Part shown: positions 44,178 through 55,429 of the stretch, piece after piece
How the letters are laid out: each line of letters begins with the position of its first letter
Position numbering within the stretch: the stretch's first letter is position 1
Source: Delphinus delphis
Taxonomy: Eukaryota; Chordata; Mammalia; Artiodactyla; Delphinidae
Length of the DNA: 64,000 nucleotides
NCBI RefSeq assembly: GCF_949987515.2
Contig: NC_082698.1
Location: 4,112,455-4,176,454 of the forward strand
Direction: 5' to 3'
Notes under the pieces: model-generated
What the model saw: the letters and a program-made list of their open reading frames with translations, nothing else
What the model was told of the DNA's origin: nothing
Database searches by the model: none
Translations under genes and position numbers: made by a program

Positions 44178-44325
44178 GCCAAATTTACTTTTTATTCGTT
44201 CATTCCTTTAATGTATATCTATGGGGCACCTATAATATACCTGAACATGTTCTAAGCGATGGGAATACAAGAATGGACAAAAAAGACACAGTCCTACCCC
44301 AGAGGAGTCTGTGTTTTAACGGAGG
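44178..44325 (-). mobile_element. L2-type LINE remnant, left part (split by LTR)
   Basis: 'attcgttcattcctttaatg', 'ggggcacctataatatacct', 'tgggaatacaagaatggaca' and 'acacagtcctaccccagagg' follow a widespread ancient LINE 3' region. The continuation lies to the right of the LTR at 44693-44790, showing that the LTR landed inside it. Orientation is tentative. Confidence 0.6.
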
Positions 44326-44692
44326 TTACTATGGACTGAATTGTATCCCCGCCAAATCCGTATGTTGAAGGCCTAACTCCACATGTGACTCTACTGGAAA
44401 GGGGGCCTTTAAGGAAGTGATTACGGCTGCATGAGGTCATATGGGTGGAGCCTATAGAAACGGTGTCCTTATAAAAAAAGAAGCAACACAGGAATCTCTC
44501 TCCACCACGTGACGACCTGACCAGAAAGCAGCCCATGTATAAGCCAGGAGAAGAGCCCTTTCCCAGAAACTGAATCTTGCTGCAACCTTGGTCTTGGACT
44601 TAAGCGCGCAGAACCGTGAGAAAATTAATTTCTGTTGTTTAAACCACCCAGTCTGGGGTATTTTGCTACGGCAGCCTGAGCAAACCATGACG
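44326..44692 (+). mobile_element. MLT1-like (ERVL-MaLR) LTR inside an older LINE
   Basis: Starts 'ttactatggactgaattgta', then 'ccgtatgttgaaggcctaac', 'aaggaagtgattacggctgc', 'tgaggtcatatgggtggagc', 'tgtccttataaaaaaagaag' and 'aattaatttctgttgtttaa', ending 'cagcctgagcaaaccatgac'. Essentially complete at about 367 bases. A solo LTR. Confidence 0.88.
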
Positions 44693-44790
44693 GGGAAGCG
44701 GGGAGACCGACAAAAACTAAATAAACAAATATATGTCAGGTCATGTTAAGTGCTACAAAAAAATGAATAAATTTCAGTCAAGGAGACAGG
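44693..44790 (-). mobile_element. L2-type LINE remnant, right part
   Basis: 'gggagaccgacaaaaactaa', 'ataaacaaatatatgtcagg' and 'tcatgttaagtgctacaaaa' continue the LINE text interrupted at 44325 (the 'gggggagacagacaataaat' region of the family). Confidence 0.55.
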
Positions 44791-45851
44791 AGGCCCAGCT
44801 CACTGCAGAAGGACACGTGGAACAGACAGGCCGAGAGGAGTGGAGAGACCTGCATTTGGGTGTCCAGATGCAGCCGGGCATGGCCTCACCTCCAGGAGCA
44901 CCAGCTCTGCCCTGCCCAGCGCTGACCATTCTGTAACGATTCTTTCACGTCATCAGGCATTAACGCTTCACTTATCTGAATTTTACCTTCCTGTTTTCAA
45001 CTGGAGAGTTACTTTAGACTTTGCCAGTCGCTGTCGATTTACGAAGGCAACTATGATAAGTGTGCAGACCAACAGGGAAGATTTACTCACTGACACGGCG
45101 CTTGGCAGTCTTTGAGGGCCCTAATTACGTCAGGGGCGCAGGAAGAGCTCTGTCTGTCAATACAAACAGAGGAAGCGTTTAGACGAGAGGCAGCAGAGAG
45201 GGAGCCAGCGTGGCTCGGGGCAAAGATGACAGAAGCACAAGAGCATCTCTGCAGCAGGCACAGGCCGGGAGTTTCCAGAAGTAAAGAATCACAGAGGTAG
45301 AACTCTCAGGCCCGAGCCCACACTCAGGAAGAGGCTTCCATCAACCTAAAACGCGTCCGGGACCTGCTTCCATGGCTGGAAACTCGCAGGGCTGATGAGA
45401 CCGCCGTGAAGTCAGGAGTCCTGAACCTTCGAACTTCAGATCCAAACCCGACTTTTTCAACCTGCCCCAGCGTTCCCGCTCTGGCTTCGCTTCACGTAGC
45501 AGAGGAGGAGGGAGGTGCCTCCCAGACGAGCGGCGGCCTGCTCAGGGCTGCCTCCTCCGTGACCTCCAGCACGAGGGAGCGATTCCATGCTGGCCCTTCA
45601 GGCGGTGAAACCCTTACTTCTCCTCCAGCCTGTGGCCCCTTCACACACAGGCTGGTCCCCGGTAGCTGGGAAAACAGCTGGCCCTTGGCTTGCAGAAGAG
45701 GCAAATCTCTGCTCTCTCCAGCGGGTGGCGCTGCAGCGGGTTTGGGTTCCAGGCTGGCTGTGAAGCTGGGCCCTTCCTTCTTGTTCAGAGAACGTCATCG
45801 CCCCAGCCACAGAGGGACGAGCACCGAAGCCCGTTCATGGGGCTCCACCCT
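44791..45851. other. Unique noncoding DNA
   Basis: GC-rich, with no gene or repeat assigned. The 221-codon frame at 45406-46071 crosses an LTR fragment and an L2-like piece and is rejected. Confidence 0.45.
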
Positions 45852-45956
45852 CAGTGACCTAAGCACCTCCCAAGTCCTCACCTACAGTTCCATCACCCTG
45901 GGAGTTAGGATTTCATGTAGGAATTTAGGGGGACACAACATTCAGACCACGGCAGA
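45852..45956 (-). mobile_element. MLT1-like LTR fragment, minus strand
   Basis: 'caccctgggagttaggattt', 'catgtaggaatttagggggg'-type text and 'acacaacattcagaccacgg' are the reverse of the MaLR LTR start (tgtggtctgaatgttgtgtc...). Only about 100 bases remain. Confidence 0.65.
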
Positions 45957-46009
45957 CTCGCTCCCAGGAATCCACAGGGACTCTCCCTGCGCCGGTTCCA
46001 ATGTTGCAG

Positions 46010-46265
46010 CCGCTCATCCTACTTTCCAAACTTCTGGAATATGGCCTTCCCTTCCCTCTGCACCTCTGTGATCTTCCCTTCTAGCCCCGAAGCTGTTTGC
46101 CTTCTTAGTCAGGCTCTTACCTCCTGGCTCCCCAGCCTCCAGGCCTTTGTTCAGGCTGCCGTCCTTGCTGGAAGGCTACCCAGGTATCTCCACCCTGCAG
46201 GCATAAGTTGAAACCCCTGCCTGATGCACCTTGGACTCTGCCGTGGTAACGAGTGGAGCTTGGCA
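46010..46265 (+). mobile_element. Probable L2 fragment
   Basis: 'cagcctccaggcctttgttc', 'ggctgccgtccttgctggaa' and 'tgaaacccctgcctgatgca' resemble the L2 3' region (cagggcctttgcacttgctgttccc). Diverged. Confidence 0.5.
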
Positions 46266-46844
46266 CGCAGTGGAGCCCAATGACGACTGATTCACTGATC
46301 CCCTCATTGCGTTGTCAGTTACTCAGCAAAGACAGTCTCTGCTTCAACCCCTCTGCCTGACAGTCCCAAATTCTTTGTGTCACTTGATCCAGACAACGGA
46401 AAAAGAGGTGTCACACACCAAACCCCATCCCTTTCAGTCAGTGGCTTGGCAAGCCATCTAGGAACAAAGTGAGAGCTGATAGAATCCTCCTGATGTGTGA
46501 CTGTTCGCCTGATGGGACCAGAGAACCCCACTACAGAGAGGTGGATTATGTGGGTCCCTGAAGACACGTCTCCCCAACTTATCAGCTGACTTAATGTCCC
46601 GGAGACACAAACCAAGGCCACAAAACAGGTGGAAAGCAGTGGCTTCTCCTGACGTCACAGGCAATGCCCTGTCTCGGGGCAACGTCAAGACCTACTTTGC
46701 CAGAGAAGGTTGATTTTTCACTCATCCAAATACCTGCTTTCCATGTGTGAATCCCTCATTGCCCGTGTCCTGTCCGCCTTCTGGTGTGACACCGTCTTCC
46801 TCCAGCTACCATTTTAGTCCACGTGTGGTGTCTGCAGTGTGTGG
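46266..46844. other. Unique noncoding DNA
   Basis: No gene or repeat recognised between two L2-like fragments. Confidence 0.45.
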
Positions 46845-47185
46845 AAGAATTAATCAGATGCCTGACCTCCTTTTGGTTCTTTGCGATGGCCCCACCCCCT
46901 CACCTCAGAACCTGCCAGTCCCTCTGCCACTTTCTTTGCGTGGCCAACTCCCACTGTCCCTTAAAGGCCCCCTCCTCACGGGCCTCCCTCACCCAGCCCT
47001 GCAGCCTGGGTTCTGTTCTCTCATCACCTCGCGTGGTGTGCCCCTCTTCACACGACTTACGACGCAGGTCCTTGTCTGCTCAGTGGCTTCCTCAGCTGAT
47101 GTTAAGCTCCGTAAGGGCAGAACCCTCTCTCTCCGGCCTGTGACATGGTGTCAGCTCGGAGAAAACACTAGTATTTCTTCAACCA
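46845..47185 (+). mobile_element. L2 fragment
   Basis: 'tggccaactcccactgtccc', 'ttaaaggccccctcctcacg', 'gggcctccctcacccagccc' and 'tgttaagctccgtaagggca' match the ordered L2 3' sequence (ctcctactcatcc..., gaagccttccctgacc, aagctccatgagggcaggg). Confidence 0.65.
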
Positions 47186-48902
47186 GTGATTAAATGTTCA
47201 AATTAACACCATTAATTCCATGCGCAGATGCCAACAGCTGCCGCTTAATCATCTGTCTGAAGGCCTTTCCTTCGATATTTTCCAAGAGGGAAACCTGAAG
47301 AGGCTCTCAGGGAGGTGACAGCCACATGCACGGCAAGCCATGTTAAAGAGGCCCCAACTTATAAAAACAACCAATTCTGGTGTTATCTTTCTTCCTTTTT
47401 CTCCACAGAACAAAAGTCGTGTGGCGAGAGGTCCCATGGTCTCCTCTATAAACATGTCTGGATGTTTCCCACTTAGGTCAACATTGACAGTCATTGGAAG
47501 TGGCACATGGAAACACAAAAAGCACGAGACATTAACAGATCCGGCCACTAAGGGCCCTGCACCCTTTACAGAAAAGCCCTGAAATAAACATAACAGGCCT
47601 AAATTGTGTAAATGTCAGGGCTTTCGAAGTCACTTGCCGCCGTGCCCTTGACGGGCTTGTCCCCAGCATCCTGCCTCCGAGTCCACAGAGGACACGGGCC
47701 AGGCTTCCTGGCACTCACCCTGCCTCACTCCCGTCGAAGCCAGAGGGACCGGGCCGGCGATCCCACGCTGCCTTTGTGTGAACAGCACCTGCTAAAAGGC
47801 TGTCCTCGCACACTTGTTGGCTCTGGGTCCCACCAGCAGCTACATCCACTGTGCCAGTGCACATCTTGGGTGTTTTTCCCCAGGAAGGTGCTCTATCACG
47901 TTGCAGCCCCTCTGGGTGCGTGAGCATCACACCGGCCGGCCGTTGAACTTTCTATCGTTCTGAAGCTCTTCTGTAGCTCTGTCTAGGTGTGACCCTCCCA
48001 GCACACCTGTCGGAGGTTGAATAGGTAAGGACACTGGGACGAAGAGCAGTTGCCCGATTGACCAGGTGTCCTGACCTGGGACTGCCCTCCAGACGACCTG
48101 CACCACCCCACTCCCACTGGCGCGGGGTCAGTCCCCCGTCCCCCCAGTGAAGGTCCCAAGCCACTGGGACCACTCTTGAAGCCCCTGAGTCTCGCTGGAG
48201 CGTCATGTCTCAAAGACCCAGCTCATGGCTGAGAGAGGCTGGCGCAGGGAGCCCCGGGGCTCCGGGCTTGAGCTCCCTGGTCACCTGGCTGCTGGGTGAG
48301 GGGCCTTACTTCCAGGCACAGCTCTGGGAGGCTGGACACACTGAGCGAGGTTCGGCCCAGCAGGACGGGTGAATGGCCCCTTTTAGGACAAAGAACTTCT
48401 AATTCTAACCATCGTCCTCAAGCCGAGAGTGACTTTGCTGGCAGAAGCCTGGGCACCTCCACTGTGAAAATTACCAAAGAGGAGGAAAGGTGCCTTTAAA
48501 GTTCAAGTTGAGTCACCTGAACAGCAACAATGTCAGGTGAAATAATAGTCACGGGGCTTCCGTGCTTTGAGGACCATATGCAATGTTTTGGCTTGGGGTG
48601 AAGGCAATGGACACGTCCTCCCCAGAGTCTTCGGAACAAGCGTCTCTCTCTCTCTCCCCTTTGCCATCCCCAGCTCTTTGGCATCTCCCAGCCTTCCTGC
48701 TGTCTGCCTCTCCACCAGAAGCCTGGCCTTGATTTTTCCAGGTCCCAGCCTGGGGAGCTGGAAAGGGTTCAGCCAGGGTGGCAGGACCATCATGAGGTTG
48801 GGTGTCACCTGAATTTCTCAGGCCTTGGAGAGGGGGTTCAGTCACTCCATGAGTCACCAAGACAAAGCTGAGGAGCCCCAGGAGACATAGTGCCATCAGA
48901 AT
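47186..48902. other. Unique noncoding DNA
   Basis: No assignment. It contains a short (CT)n near 48638-48657. Several 60-130 codon frames on both strands lack domains. Confidence 0.45.
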
Positions 48903-49072
48903 CTGTACTGGCTTGACCAGTGTCCCCCCCAGATTCATGTATATGTGACCTTATTTGGATATAGGGTCTTTGCAGATGTAATCGAGTTCAGATAAGGTCA
49001 CACCTTAAGGTCACACCTGAAGGTTAAGGTGGGTCCTAAATCCAATGACCAGTGTCCTTATAAGAAGAGGGA
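48903..49072 (+). mobile_element. MLT1-like LTR, left half (split by SINE)
   Basis: 'gaccagtgtccccccc agattcatgta', 'atgtgaccttatttggatat', 'tctttgcagatgtaatcgag' and 'tgtccttataagaagaggga' are the first half of a MaLR LTR. Internally, aaggtcacacct is tandemly duplicated at about 48996-49020. The LTR resumes after the SINE at about 49284. Confidence 0.85.
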
Positions 49073-49283
49073 GGGCTTCCCTGGTGGCGTGGTGGGTAAG
49101 AGTCCGCCTGCCGATGCAGGGGACACGGGTTCGTGCCCTGGTCCGGGAAGATCCCACATGCCGCGGAGTGGCTGGGCCCGTGAGTCATGGCCGCTGAGCC
49201 TGTGCATCCGGAGCCTGTGCTCCGCAACAGGAGAGGCCACAACGGTGAGAGACCCACGTACTGCAAAAAAAAAAAAAAAGAAA
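49073..49283 (+). mobile_element. Young CHR-type SINE inside an MLT1 LTR
   Basis: It starts 'gggcttccctggtggcgtgg' (A-box region) and has a B-box region 'ggttcgtgcc' at 49128-49137. The GC-rich body ('ccgggaagatcccacatgcc') ends '...gtactgc' and a 15-A tail. An 11-bp target-site duplication (aagaagaggga at 49062-49072; aagaaaaggga at 49284-49294, one mismatch) shows it inserted into the ageing LTR, so the SINE is the younger of the two. Confidence 0.95.
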
Positions 49284-49578
49284 AAGAAAAGGGAAAATTG
49301 GACTCAGAGACACAAACACAGAAGGAGCCTACAATCCGAGGGCAGAGACAGAGATGGGAGTCATACACCTACCAGCCAAGGACAGCAAGGCGCGCCTGGG
49401 GCCACCAGGACCTGGAGGGGGCAAGGAAGGGTGCCCCGAGCCTCCCAAGTCACATCACAGCCCTCCCAATGCCTTAATTTCAGACTTCTGGCCTCTAGAA
49501 TCGTCAGAGAATAAACTTCCGTTGTTTTAGCCATGCAGTTTGTGATAGTTTTGCTACGGCAGCTGCAGGAAAGTGACA
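49284..49578 (+). mobile_element. MLT1-like LTR, right half
   Basis: It resumes with 'gggaaaattggactcagaga', then 'ttcagacttctggcctctag', 'agagaataaacttccgttgt' and 'ttttagccatgcagtttgtg', ending 'gctgcaggaaagtgacat'. Together with the left half it makes a near-complete solo LTR of about 465 bases. Confidence 0.85.
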
Positions 49579-51019
49579 TGGGGTGCTTGGCACTCCGCCT
49601 CCTCTAGGACCAAGAAAGGGGACATTGTCCAGGAACACAGAGTGGACGGTCACGTGCGTGCACGTGTGTGTGTGTGGGGGGTGCACATGCAGGTCACCCG
49701 TGGCATCACACAGAGGACCCCGTGGCCGGGAAGCCAGTTGCCCATCTCTTTCCTCCACGTCAACCCCCCATCCTGTCCTTGATCTGACAGGCCAGCAGAC
49801 AAGGCTGCAGAGACAGGTACGGTCCTTCAGAGCAGCTCCACCCACTTGCACCAGGCACCTGGCTCACCACCTGCCCTCCAGGTGGACCCTCAGAGGCTCC
49901 GTGCCCTGCAGCTGCCTGAGGCTGGCACACAGTGCTTGTGGGGGATCCAGGGACCTGCACAGGGTTCAGGGGCCAGACGTCGCTCACAGTTACTTCGCAG
50001 AGGTGGTCCGGGCGGCCCGAGTTAGCATAATGGTCTGTGTCCAGAAGGGGAGAGGAAAGGGGAGAAGACCAGCCACTGCCCTCCTACCCAGCCTGCCCTC
50101 CAGGCAGCCTGACGCCGTCCGTCATAAGGGGCTGACCACTATTCCAAGGGGACCAGGGGCTCCAGAAATCAGGAGAGAGATGGATGTCAGGAGGCAAGTT
50201 CCCTTTCAGAGAGAACTCTGGGAGGTCACCACCTCCGCTTGTTGAGATTTCTTGCCATGTGTGTGGAGGCTGGAAGGGTCTGAGGCTGTCCTCAGGTGCT
50301 GGCTCACCTGGAAGATGCCAGAAGGGCCCACTTGTCTTTAGAGTGTGACCACAGGCTGCCTTGTTGGACGCAGAAGGTGTCTTAAGTTTGCTTAATCGCC
50401 CAGCCTGAGAGCCGACCATTTGGTGGGGCCTCCCTGTGCCAATCTCCAGGGGGGAGGCCGTCTGTCCCCAAGGAGCTCGGGCCTTGACAGAGGAGTCTAC
50501 GACCTGGAATATGGGCATAAATATGGAGCAGAGGAGGATTTCCTTGGGGGAGGCCACCCTGCCCGCCCCCACCTCCTGAGAGTACCAGCATCCCCCCCAC
50601 CAGCTCCCGTGTGGTCCTGAGCAGGCTCTGCAGAAACCCCTCCCATCACAGGGCATCAGGGAAGTTGGGAGCACGAGGGACACAGGGGCAGGGACAAGGT
50701 CTGTGATGAGAGATGATGTCAGTATACTCTAGACAGTATCCCTGCTCGTCACCCCCTTTCCATCCCAGGCATCACGCTGGTCCCAGTCAACTCCCTAGAG
50801 GGCTGGCTTGAGCTCAGTGCCCTGCCATGGGCCAGTCACCCCTGGGCCCTCGGGGGCACTCATGGAGGGCAGGACCGAGCCCCACCCGGGCCCCTTCCAC
50901 CAGGACCCTGAGCGTCAGCCCAGCCCAGGCTCGTGGTCTCAGGGCGGGACCCCCCAGCTGTGCTCAGAGACAGACTCTGCTTCAGGCTTCGTAAACATAT
51001 GATACGTTTTAAAATCTGG
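49579..51019. other. GC-rich unique noncoding DNA
   Basis: A short tgtgtgtgggggg tract lies near 49667. Frames of up to 220 codons overlap on opposite strands. No gene or repeat family recognised. Confidence 0.45.
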
Positions 51020-51355
51020 TATTATGGACCGTATATCTTTGTCCCCCGCCCAAAATTCATGTGTTGAAATCAAAGCCCTAATGTAATGGTAAGTGGAGGC
51101 AAGACCTCTGGAAGGTGATGAAGCCATGGAGAGGAGCCATCAGGATGGGATTAGTGGCCTTATGAGAACAGCCGGAGAGCTGCTTCCTCCCCCTGTGCTC
51201 AGCAGGTGGGTACGCAGCCCAAAGACGGCGTCTCCAGCCAGGAAGGGGCCCTCACCCGGATCTGGGCTTTCCAACCTCCCCAGCTGTGAGAAATACATGT
51301 TGTTGCAGCCCCCGGTCTGTGGTATTTGTGACTGCAGCCCGAGTGGACCATGACA
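51020..51355 (+). mobile_element. MLT1-like (ERVL-MaLR) LTR
   Basis: Starts 'tattatggaccgtatatctt', then 'cccaaaattcatgtgttgaa', 'gatgggattagtggccttat' and 'cagctgtgagaaatacatgt', ending 'cagcccgagtggaccatgac a'. A possible 5-bp target-site duplication (tctgg / gctgg, one mismatch) flanks it, fitting an ERVL-type insertion. A complete solo LTR. Confidence 0.88.
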
Positions 51356-51952
51356 GCTGGCCCAGCTGCTGGAGCAGAGAGCATGGGATTTGGACCCAGG
51401 AATCACCGAGGCCAAAGGTAGGCTCCTGCTGAGAGGACACAAGACTGAGCCTTCCTGCTGGGAGGTCAGGACAACTCTCCTCCCTCCCCTGAGCCTCAGG
51501 GTCCCCACCTGGACGTGGTAACAGCCACCTGGGAGCTGTCGGGGACAGACAGCGCTCTGTTACAGGAAAGTGCCCCGGAAATATCCCCACCGTTCCCCCT
51601 GCCAGACCTGCCTCTGGGACGCACGGGATTTGGACGTTCAGCTTCTTCCTGGGCCTGCGGGTCCTGCACCTGCGCTTTGCCCTGCACTGCAACTTTGGAC
51701 AGGCCTCCTGTGACGGATTCTTCATCCAGTGAACCCCACGTCCTTCCTTTGTTTCCCAAGACTGCTGGCACCATGTTTGCTTAAACAGAGATTTAATAAA
51801 AAGCAGTAGAAAGTTGGCTTCCACCTGGCGGCTCTTCCACTCTCTCTTAAATCCAGAACAAATTCGACTCCCTAGCGTATCTTCCACAGTGGAGGCAGCT
51901 TGGGAAACCCTCACTTCCCTCTTGGGCCACAGACCCATTCTGGGGGCCTGTG
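51356..51952. other. Unique noncoding DNA
   Basis: About 600 bases between two MLT1-like LTRs. No MaLR internal region is recognisable, so these two LTRs are probably independent insertions rather than one provirus, although a fully decayed interior cannot be excluded. Confidence 0.45.
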
Positions 51953-52320
51953 CCCTGCCCTCCACATTCATATGTTGAAGCCCTAACCCTCAAGGTGTTG
52001 GTATTTGAAGGTGGGACCTTTGGGAGGTGATTAGGGTTAGATGAGGTCATGAGGGTGGGGCCATGATATGATGGGATTGGTGCCCTCGTAAGAGACACTA
52101 GCACTCTTTCTCCACCACCACCCCCCACCCCAGGTAAGGATGTGGAGAAGTGTGGCCACTACAGGCCAAGAGAAGGGGCCTCAGGGTGACACCTGCTTTG
52201 GCAGCACCTTGACCTTGGACTTCCAGCCTCCAGAAGAGTGAGATATACAAGTCTGCCGGTGAAGCCCCCCAGTCCGTGGTACTTGGTTATGGTGCCTGAG
52301 CTCACTAAGGCCAGGCTGTT
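51953..52320 (+). mobile_element. MLT1-like (ERVL-MaLR) LTR, 5' truncated
   Basis: 'attcatatgttgaagcccta', 'accttt gggaggtgattagg', 'tgaggtcatgagggtggggc', 'tgatgggattggtgccctcg' and 'cttggacttccagcctccag', ending 'ggttatggtgcctgagctca'. The first 20-30 bases of the LTR are missing or replaced. Confidence 0.85.
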
Positions 52321-52539
52321 ACCTGAACGCCTGCCACCCAACTACTCAATACAGGGCATCTCCCTCCCTGTCTGTGAGCCAGTCAGCCTGGTCCTGAGCA
52401 CAGTCAGAAGCCGGGTCTGCTCCCGAGTTCTCTGGCAGTTGTGGCTTATTCAGGCCTGGGCAGCTCTGGTGGGCCGGCCCTCCCCAGGCACATGCAGGCA
52501 TCCCTCCCCACCCTGGATTCACAGAAGGCGCCCCTGTGG
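52321..52539. other. Unique noncoding DNA
   Basis: A short GC-rich segment between an LTR and a CpG-rich patch. Nothing recognised. Confidence 0.4.
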
Positions 52540-52870
52540 GGTGACGGCACCAAGACCCCTGCTTCCCGCTGCAGGCCCTCGACACGGCCGGCCAGGCTGC
52601 CTCCCCCAGCTGCAGCCCCGTGGAGGTGAGCCGTGTGCCCCGGGGGAGGACCGAGTGCATCCAGGCGTGCGGCCACGCGCCCTGCCCCTGGCACGAGCTG
52701 CCGTGCCAGCTGCAGCCGTGACAACTGTCATCTGACATCCTGATGTGGACCAGAGCCGGGAGCCAGGCGGCCCGGGCAGCTCCTGCTGTCTCCCCACCAC
52801 GCCCGGACCCCCGGGCCCGGCCTCCAGCCAAACAGGTGTACGGCAGCCTGTCGCAGCCCCTCGGAGGAGG
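52540..52870. promoter_or_regulatory. Weak CpG-rich patch
   Basis: Around 27 CpG in 330 bases at roughly 70% GC (observed/expected about 0.6-0.7 by hand), clearly above neighbours. No exon recognised. It may be a small intragenic or enhancer CpG island, or simply a GC-rich patch. Confidence 0.35.
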
Positions 52871-53274
52871 CTGGGGGCTCGGAGAGGCCTCCAAGGGGAG
52901 AACAGATGAAAAGAACAAAGGAGGTTAGGCCTTGGGTTGACAAGCTCATTGATAACAGTTTAGGGGGAGCAGGCCTGCCTGGGGACAACAAATTGTTCCT
53001 AATGGCTTTTGCCGCCTGCAGGCCCCAGTCAGAGAGAACAAGCTGTCAGACTGGTCCAAGGGAGGCAACATGCCCCTAAGAAGAGGAGTCCCCTGCCCAC
53101 TCCCTGCTGGTTCTCAGGGCCTGCCCTTGTGTGGCCTTTAAGTGATGGGTAGGGGTAATAAGGGACCCAGCCCTGGGCAAGCGGTCACAGTTATAACACA
53201 CATTACCATGTCAGGTTCCAAGTGTCCGCCTTGCCTGGGTGTGCTGGGGGCATCCAATTAGGCCGTGCACCTGT
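52871..53274. other. Unique noncoding DNA
   Basis: No gene or repeat recognised. An AT-leaning spot at about 52945-53010 includes ctcattgataacagttta and aacaaattgttcctaatgg. Confidence 0.4.
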
Positions 53275-53430
53275 GGGGCAGGTGGTACTTTTTAAAACCC
53301 CATTTTGCCTTCAGGGACTTGGATGCAGAAAGGTTCCGAGGTCACATAGACGGAGAAGACAGCAGAGCCCAGATCTGAACTCGGACATTCCAACTCTAAT
53401 CTCTATGCCTTTTGTCGCTGTGCAGCTCTG
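53275..53430 (+). mobile_element. MIR fragment
   Basis: 'gacttggatgcagaaaggtt', 'ccgaggtcacatagacggag', 'agcagagcccagatctgaac' and 'tcggacattccaactctaat' follow the MIR core (gaggaaactgaggc, aggtcacacagctag, agccaggatttgaac). Confidence 0.65.
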
Positions 53431-54261
53431 TCCGCCTGGTGGGTGGGGGCGGTCCTGGGATACGTTTTCCCACCTCCACCCTCGGGGGAGTTCAGAAACG
53501 GGGCAGTGAGCCACAGAGAGGAATGGCATACCCCAAACCAAAAGTATTCTTTAAGGAAAATGATGCAGCATAGCCGAACAGGACTTGAAGTGACAAGTCC
53601 AAAGACAGAGCGATCTTCCCACCGGTCACTCTGACCCTCATCGTGTGAGCTGGGACAGTGTGGTCAGGCCATTCTTGCACACGTGCTCCAAGGAACGCCT
53701 GCCCAGACTCTTCTCCTTGATCCAGAAAAGGATATTCAGAACAAAGTCATGTCCACATAAAAGATGCCCATATCTCCCTGTTGGAAGCTCAGGTCAGCAC
53801 CTTTCATCTTCTAGTGAGCAATGGCAATTAGACTCGTCTCCATGGTGAGCGGGAGGTACTTGTTTGTGGGCAGGTGTGGCAAGGCGTGGCTGGAGGACGC
53901 ACATCCCGCAGCTCTGCCCCCCACCCGGCAAGCACTGGAAGTGGACGACCCTCGTTAGCTGGCCACGCCAAGGAAGAGCTGAACCGTCACTGACTTCCTT
54001 GTGAGGAGGGGCTGAAAGGATGTGTACCTGATTGCTCCAGTTCACCTGCTGTAAAATAAATAAATATACTGAGGATCTGTAATATAATTGCCAAGGGTAA
54101 CTGTTTTTGTATCGTGTGAATTAAAATAAAAACGGAGGCTTCCTTATTTCTAACTTAACCACAGTGCATTGATTCATTCATCATTTGCCTCTCATGCCGC
54201 CAGCTTAGTAAATGCCCCATTCTGCACCTCTGCTGAGAGTGGACGAATAAATCCATTCACC
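53431..54261. other. Unique noncoding DNA
   Basis: Nothing assigned. An AT-rich spot occurs at 54.04-54.14 kb (aaataaataaatatactga, aattaaaataaaaacgg). Confidence 0.45.
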
Positions 54262-54710
54262 TACTGCAGCAGCTTCCTGTGGCTGTGTTGGCTTAACACA
54301 TCTGAAATGCATCCTCTCCCAGTGGAGGGCACAACTGTGAAATCGGTTTTACTGGACTCAAGTCAAAGTGTCGGCGGGGCCTTGCTTTCTGGGAGCTGGA
54401 GGCGAGCTCTGCTCCTTGGCCCTCCCGGCTTCTGGTGGCGGCCGGCGTTCCCTGGCTTGTGGCCGCACCCCTCCCGTCTCTGCCTCTGTCCTCACATGGC
54501 CTCCTCCTCTGTAACTGTCAAATCTCCCTCTGCCTCCCTCTTATAAGGACACTTGTGATGGCATTTCGGTCCCACCGGATAATCCAGAATGATCTCCCCT
54601 CCTGGAGATCGTTAATTTAGTCACATCTACAAACTTTGCTGTGTAAGGTAATGCACGGATCCCAGAAATTAAGAAGGTGTCTTTGGGAGCCATTATTCAG
54701 TCCACTACAC
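54262..54710 (-). mobile_element. MLT1-like (ERVL-MaLR) LTR, minus strand
   Basis: Read on plus it is the reverse of the family: 'cttcctgtggctgtgttggc' (end of the LTR), 'gtgtcggcggggccttgctt', 'ctctgtcctcacatggcctc', 'ctcttataaggacacttgtg', then 'ctttgggagccattattcag tccactac' (reverse of the LTR start). Near complete, about 450 bases. Confidence 0.75.
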
Positions 54711-55415
54711 CCACTACTGTAGGGTCAGTTTATTGTGCTACATATAACGGGATAAGATGCACCTGCCAGGTATAATGCTTTTGAGGATTACATTATGTGT
54801 GTTTTCCTGGTCCTTAAGGTTCAGGGAAGCTAGCAGGAGATGACTCTCTGAGTCCAGATACATTTACTGATACCTGAATCGGGACTGCCTCTGGGTGCTA
54901 GGATAATACATACCTTTATTTTCCTGTGTGTTCTTTTTCTGTTTTCCAAATGCCCACTCAGAGAGGGCATGTCTGCCTGTTCGCTGTGGTCTGGTCGCTG
55001 TGTATCCAGCACCCATGCCAGGGACTGGCCCAGAGCAGATGCCCTACATGTGTGCCGACGGAACGCATCTTTATGGTCAGGAAGGAATGAAGTGTTGTAA
55101 AAAGTAACCAGAACACGTGTGTGGCTTGCTGTGTGGCCCCGGCCTCCCTGCTGCACGCTGACCCACTTGTTCAGCCCCCTCGGCAGCATCTGGTGGGTTT
55201 GGGTTCTGTTGCTTCGTTCCGCACCACTTTTTCCTGTTCCCAGCCCCCTTTTAGGAAGGTGCTGCACTGAGTCAGGTCCAGAGCTCAGCCACTGTAGCTC
55301 AGGCACCCAGGGTACCCCTGGGATTTGTAGGAATAACGATAATCGCAGCAAAGCCACACCCTTAGCAGCAGCTGCTGTTTGTCACACGTGAGCTCACATC
55401 ACCACGTTTCCAAAG
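54711..55415. other. Unique noncoding DNA with an L2-like trace
   Basis: 54.95-55.09 kb carries 'gagagggcatgtctgcctgt', 'tgtatccagcacccatgcca' and 'gggactggcccagagcagat', resembling the L2 end in sense direction. The rest is unassigned. Confidence 0.4.
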
Positions 55416-55429
55416 CTCGCATCAGTTTT

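Noticed and set aside
45406..46071. 221-codon frame
   Set aside because: It crosses a minus-strand LTR fragment and an L2-like piece, and another frame overlaps it.
51252..51971. 239-codon minus-strand frame
   Set aside because: Its end lies in an MLT1-like LTR read antisense, and the rest has no recognisable domain.
51020..52320. The two plus-strand MLT1-like LTRs as ends of one provirus
   Set aside because: They differ in subfamily-like detail, are separated by only about 600 bases with no recognisable interior, and one has its own possible 5-bp duplication.
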